A stretch of 8,961 nt of DNA from Chromatiales bacterium (lineage in GTDB: Bacteria; Pseudomonadota; Gammaproteobacteria; Thiohalomonadales; Thiohalomonadaceae). Below, piece by piece: positions 6,710-8,961 of this stretch. A model generated the notes under the pieces. It did no database searches. It saw nothing but the letters and a program-made list of their open reading frames with translations, and was not told the DNA's origin. The translations under genes and the position numbers were made by a program. Position 1 is the first letter of the stretch. The number at the start of each line of letters is the position of its first letter. The stretch spans positions 1 to 8,961 of the forward strand of contig JAOTST010000046.1 of the NCBI GenBank assembly GCA_029864785.1, given 5' to 3'.

Positions 6710-7543
6710 ATGTCTTTTACTGTTACAGACAGCCACAAAATGTTAGCCCGACAACCTGCCGTAGCAGGACTATTCTATCCCGCAGATCCCGATGAACTAC
6801 ATAACATGGTTCAAGAGATGCTGCATAAGGCACATCAACTTCCGGGCCATAAAGTGAAGGCACTCATTGCCCCTCATGCAGGTTACATCTACTCGGGACC
6901 CATCGCTGCCAATGCCTATATCCAGCTAAATCCCCTTAAAGATAAAATTAAACGCGTTGTACTATTGGGACCATCACACCGTGTTGCATTCAATGGACTG
7001 GCCTGTAGCAGTGCTGACTACTTTCACATGCCACTAGGAGACATCCCCGTTGATAAAGAAGCCATAGAGCAGATCAGTACACTGCCGCAGATTCAAATGC
7101 TCGACCGCGCCCATCAAGAGGAGCACTCACTTGAGGTTCACCTCCCCTTCCTGCAAGAGGTGCTTAATGACTTTTTACTCGTTCCCCTCGTAGTTGGAGA
7201 GGCATCACCAGATGAGGTGGCCGAAGTGCTCGACCTGCTCTGGGGCGGTGATGAAACACTGATTATCATCAGCTCTGATCTAAGTCACTACCACAACTAT
7301 GAAACAGCACAACGGATGGATAACCAGACCTCCTACGCCATAGAGTCGCTACGCCCTCAAGACATTAACTACGACTCAGCCTGCGGACGTAATCCAGTTA
7401 ACGGGCTTTTAAGCCTTGCACGCAAACGTCATCTACATGCCACCACCATTGACTTGAGAAATTCAGGCGACACGGCAGGCAGCCGTGATCAGGTGGTTGG
7501 TTATGGCGCCTATCTGTTTAATAACGGATCAATTAACGACTAG
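6710..7543 (+). CDS. amrB: AmmeMemoRadiSam system protein B (MEMO1 family)
   Basis: A 277-residue cytoplasmic protein covering the whole MEMO1 fold. Conserved motifs in order: RQPAVAGLFYPADPDEL (14-30), APHAGYIYSG with His56, LLGPSH with His90, EEHSLEVHLPFLQ (137-149), SSDLSHYH with Asp190 and His193, and ACGRNPVNGLL with Cys225. These correspond to the metal-pocket residues of human MEMO1 (two His and a Cys bind iron or copper). The fold is related to extradiol (LigB-type) dioxygenases, so a metal-dependent redox role is plausible but unproven. The ATG at 6710 has a strong GAGGAG site 5 nt upstream. The amrA gene follows after 11 nt, so the two are co-transcribed, and amrS is divergent. All pocket residues are present. 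Confidence 0.95.
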   Translation: MSFTVTDSHKMLARQPAVAGLFYPADPDELHNMVQEMLHKAHQLPGHKVKALIAPHAGYIYSGPIAANAYIQLNPLKDKIKRVVLLGPSHRVAFNGLACSSADYFHMPLGDIPVDKEAIEQISTLPQIQMLDRAHQEEHSLEVHLPFLQEVLNDFLLVPLVVGEASPDEVAEVLDLLWGGDETLIIISSDLSHYHNYETAQRMDNQTSYAIESLRPQDINYDSACGRNPVNGLLSLARKRHLHATTIDLRNSGDTAGSRDQVVGYGAYLFNNGSIND

Positions 7544-7554
7544 GCAATTAAACC

Positions 7555-8109
7555 ATGTATAACAATTCACAACGCACGGTACTGCTCCAACTGGCTAGAA
7601 ACGCTATTCGATATGGTCTGGATAATGGCAAGCCGTTGACCATCGATCCAGACAACTTTGAAGAGGCATTAAAAAAAATGCGCGCCTGCTTTGTCACCCT
7701 TCATCTAGATGGATCACTTCGAGGATGCATTGGTTCACTCGAAGCCTACCAACCTTTAATCGAGGACATTGCCCAAAACGCATACTCTGCGGCATTTCGT
7801 GACCCCCGATTTTCACCTCTGACAAAATCAGAGTTTGATTCGATTACCATCGACCTATCCATTCTCACGCCAGCCTCTGAAATGCACTTCGACTCTGAAG
7901 CGAATCTACTCGAACAGATTCGACCCAACATTGATGGATTGATCATCGAAGATCAGGGAAGACGTGGCACCTTCCTCCCCTCAGTATGGGAACAGCTCCC
8001 AGACAAAACAGAGTTTCTAACACATCTAAAGATAAAGGCGGGATTGTCACCCCAGCACTGGTCTAACACACTCAAAATGAGTCGCTATGAGACCGAATCA
8101 TTTGGTTAA
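7555..8109 (+). CDS. amrA: AmmeMemoRadiSam system protein A (AMMECR1 family)
   Basis: A 184-residue cytoplasmic protein that spans the AMMECR1 domain. It contains the hallmark LRGCIG at 55-60 (with Cys58) inside FVTLHLDGSLRGCIGSLEAY, then NAYSAAFRDPRFSPLT (75-90), SITIDLSILTP (96-106), RRGTFLPSVWEQLPD (136-150) and a C-terminal FLTHLKIKAGLSPQHW. The biochemical role of the family is unknown. The human homologue is a disease gene, and bacterial copies are found with MEMO1-family and radical SAM partners, as here. It starts 11 nt after the amrB stop with only a weak AGG (7542-7544) upstream, consistent with translation coupled to amrB. The length is normal and nothing conserved appears to be missing. 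Confidence 0.95.
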   Translation: MYNNSQRTVLLQLARNAIRYGLDNGKPLTIDPDNFEEALKKMRACFVTLHLDGSLRGCIGSLEAYQPLIEDIAQNAYSAAFRDPRFSPLTKSEFDSITIDLSILTPASEMHFDSEANLLEQIRPNIDGLIIEDQGRRGTFLPSVWEQLPDKTEFLTHLKIKAGLSPQHWSNTLKMSRYETESFG

Positions 8110-8168
8110 GCGATCATTGCTAATCGTACACGTTGTAGATCACATTACCCCCTAAAATAGCGGTAACA

Positions 8169-8189
8169 TACCTTTTCTGATCAGAGGTA
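8169..8189 (+). promoter_or_regulatory. Imperfect dyad overlapping the lipoprotein ribosome binding site
   Basis: TACCT (8169-8173) and AGGTA (8185-8189) are reverse complements flanking the self-complementary core CTGATCAG (8177-8184), with a TTT bulge on the left. The core extends to a perfect 10-bp palindrome, TCTGATCAGA (8176-8185). The right arm covers the AGAGG (8183-8187) that is the only Shine-Dalgarno candidate for the GTG at 8200. A -10-like TAAAAT lies upstream (8153-8158), so the dyad could fall in the 5' leader and act either as an operator or as a hairpin hiding the ribosome binding site. Confidence 0.35.
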
Positions 8190-8199
8190 AAAATATCAA

Positions 8200-8394
8200 G
8201 TGATACTATTTGCGACATCGCTTTTGTTGGTTGCCTGTTCCAGCGGGGACGATCAAACCACTTCAAAACAGTCTGATAAAAATCGTGTTCTAGAGAGCCA
8301 AATGCAAGCACTTGAAAAAGCGAAAGCGGCTGAACAGATGCTTCAAAGTGGTGCTGATAGTCGCCAACAAGCTATCGAAGAACAGAGCCGGTAA
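8200..8394 (+). CDS. Small lipoprotein with a helical, Gln/Ala-rich tail
   Basis: A GTG at 8200 opens 64 codons. The N-terminus MILFATSLLLVAC is a short hydrophobic signal with lipobox LVAC (Cys13), followed by SSGDDQ and a polar linker. A predicted helix (LESQMQALEKAKAAEQMLQS, then ADSRQQAIEEQ) runs to the end. It is therefore probably a lipid-anchored, mostly helical protein of about 52 mature residues. I cannot assign a function. Two features are odd. The usual Lys/Arg at the start of the signal peptide is absent. The only ribosome binding site candidate, AGAGG, is 12 nt from the GTG, with a TAA directly after it in frame. The true start may have been lost or altered. The gene lies 90 nt after amrA and is not obviously part of that unit. 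Confidence 0.6.
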   Translation: MILFATSLLLVACSSGDDQTTSKQSDKNRVLESQMQALEKAKAAEQMLQSGADSRQQAIEEQSR

Positions 8395-8463
8395 GGTCCC
8401 GATTTGACCCATTTGATAATGAGACGACTTTCAACTAGTGTTCTTGTATTGCAAGGGATTATT

Positions 8464-8520
8464 ATGAATTTATTAGAAAATGATTCTTTAGTTATACGGA
8501 CCCGAAGGGGTCTGATCTAG
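8464..8520 (+). CDS. 18-codon ORF with a good ribosome binding site (truncated gene or leader peptide)
   Basis: ATG 8464 is preceded by AAGGG (8453-8457) at a 6-nt spacing, a better initiation signal than several larger genes here have. The product is 18 residues (MNLLENDSLVIRTRRGLI) and stops at TAG 8518. The last six codons lie in a GC-rich hairpin (8497-8514), unlike the AT-rich first twelve. This suggests a reading frame cut short by a sequence junction near 8490-8497. A leader peptide is another possibility. I recognise no family. Confidence 0.25.
   Translation: MNLLENDSLVIRTRRGLI
8497..8514 (+). repeat. Short GC-rich hairpin
   Basis: CGGACCC (8497-8503) pairs with GGGTCTG (8508-8514) around the loop GAAG, giving seven pairs including one G-T. 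No T-run follows, so it does not look like an intrinsic terminator. It lies inside the 18-codon ORF and immediately after GTTATAC (8491-8497). Confidence 0.45.
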
Positions 8521-8531
8521 CACAAGCCTCA

Positions 8532-8547
8532 GATCGCTCCGGCGGTC
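8532..8547 (+). repeat. Short hairpin with a UNCG-type tetraloop
   Basis: GATCGC (8532-8537) pairs with GCGGTC (8542-8547), with one T-G pair, around the loop TCCG. In RNA, C(UCCG)G is an unusually stable UNCG-class tetraloop. In single-stranded DNA a similar stem-loop lies at the centre of many integron attC sites. It lies 13 nt before the GTTATGT motif. Confidence 0.45.
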
Positions 8548-8560
8548 AACTTAGCAAAGC

Positions 8561-8567
8561 GTTATGT
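8561..8567 (+). other. GTTATGT motif, possible integron-type recombination core
   Basis: AAAGC-GTTATGT lies 15 nt upstream of the next start codon, the position of the right-hand core (R', consensus GTTRRRY, here with one mismatch) of an attC site relative to the first codon of a cassette. A short hairpin precedes it at 8532-8547. Against this, I find no complementary left core (ACATAAC or similar) between 8395 and 8520, and no integrase gene is in the window. A related heptamer, GTTATAC, lies 70 nt upstream at 8491. Confidence 0.25.
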
Positions 8568-8582
8568 GTCGAAGGAAGTACG

Positions 8583-8961
8583 ATGATTGAATTTATTGTT
8601 ATTTTGCAGGTGATTATTGTTATTGGTGGCCCCTTATTTCTAATACATATAAATAAACGTGTAGGTAGTTACGCCAGTGAAGTTGGAAAAATAACTGCTA
8701 TGAGTAAAAAAATTGATGATGTAGTTGAGCAACAAAAACAGATTACAAAAGCAACAGAAGAAACTAAATCTGATATTTTTCACTTGGCATGGAATAAAAA
8801 AGAAGCTCAAACAATTAAACGAAGTAAGCTTGAAATGTATTTGGAAGAGATCTTTGAAACCCTAGACATCATGTACAAAAATGTGGAAAAAGCACATGCA
8901 TCTGATGAGGCAGAGGCTGAGAAATTTTCTGTAACATTGATTCCAAAACTAACTACCATTC
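8583..8961 (+). CDS. Membrane-anchored coiled-coil protein of unknown function, 3' truncated by the window
   Basis: ATG 8583 has AGGA 6 nt upstream and opens a frame still running at the edge (126 codons seen). Residues 2-22 form one membrane helix (FIVILQVIIVIGGPLFLIHI), followed by a short basic stretch (NKRVGSY) and a long, charged, heptad-like helical region (SKKIDDVVEQQKQITKATEE and onward). The charge pattern suggests an N-in-membrane anchor with a cytoplasmic body. From memory, hypothetical proteins of this design occur in integron cassettes and genomic islands of marine gammaproteobacteria, but I cannot verify this. Two sampled 60-base lines are about 31% GC against about 47% for a line of amrA, consistent with recent acquisition. 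There is no recognisable enzymatic domain in the visible part. Confidence 0.75.
   Translation, partial: MIEFIVILQVIIVIGGPLFLIHINKRVGSYASEVGKITAMSKKIDDVVEQQKQITKATEETKSDIFHLAWNKKEAQTIKRSKLEMYLEEIFETLDIMYKNVEKAHASDEAEAEKFSVTLIPKLTTI

Noticed and set aside
8110..8128. Weak inverted repeat CGAT/ATCG after amrA as a terminator
   Set aside because: The stem is only four pairs and has no T-run downstream.
8395..8409. GGTC/GACC inverted repeat after the lipoprotein stop as a terminator
   Set aside because: The stem is four pairs with a seven-base loop and no T-run follows.
8497..8520. Hairpin as a rho-independent terminator
   Set aside because: The stem is reasonable but is followed by ATCTAGCAC rather than a T-tract.
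1..8961. CRISPR array, tRNA, rRNA or insertion sequence
   Set aside because: No regularly spaced direct repeats, no cloverleaf or rRNA-like sequence, and no transposase-like frame were seen on either strand.

Overview
The window looks like chromosome of a gammaproteobacterium. A stomatin-like (SPFH) gene followed by an nfeD-type gene matches the E. coli qmcA-ybbJ pair. The signalling genes (hybrid histidine kinase, HD-GYP protein) are of a kind common in free-living, often aquatic, gammaproteobacteria. No marker here fixes the genus. Short counts suggest moderate GC over most of the window, falling to about 31% in the last few hundred bases.

Layout. Bases 1-553 (+) hold the last 28 codons of an SPFH protein and an nfeD-like gene that is split by a +1 frameshift at an A5 tract. 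After about 200 bases with one doubtful small ORF and a candidate promoter comes a two-gene unit (752-3913, +): a PhnD-like substrate-binding lipoprotein and, 12 nt later, a 742-residue membrane hybrid histidine kinase. The lipoprotein is probably the ligand-binding partner of the kinase. Converging on it is a six-helix HAMP/HD-GYP protein (3961-5451, -), a predicted cyclic-di-GMP phosphodiesterase.

Bases 5529-8109 carry a complete AmmeMemoRadiSam set. The radical SAM enzyme (amrS, -) is divergent from a MEMO1-family gene (amrB, +) and an AMMECR1-family gene (amrA, +). The 68-nt divergent spacer contains a perfect 8+8 inverted repeat. The biochemical role of this conserved three-gene system in bacteria is, to my knowledge, poorly defined, and it is the best candidate here for an under-described system.

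From about 8110 to the end the sequence becomes accessory in character. It has a possible remnant of a minus-strand gene, a small lipoprotein gene with a dyad over its ribosome binding site, an 18-codon ORF, two short hairpins and a GTTATGT motif just before an AT-rich gene. That last gene encodes a membrane-anchored coiled-coil protein and runs off the edge. The arrangement recalls an integron cassette boundary, but no matching left half of an attC site was found, so this remains a hypothesis.
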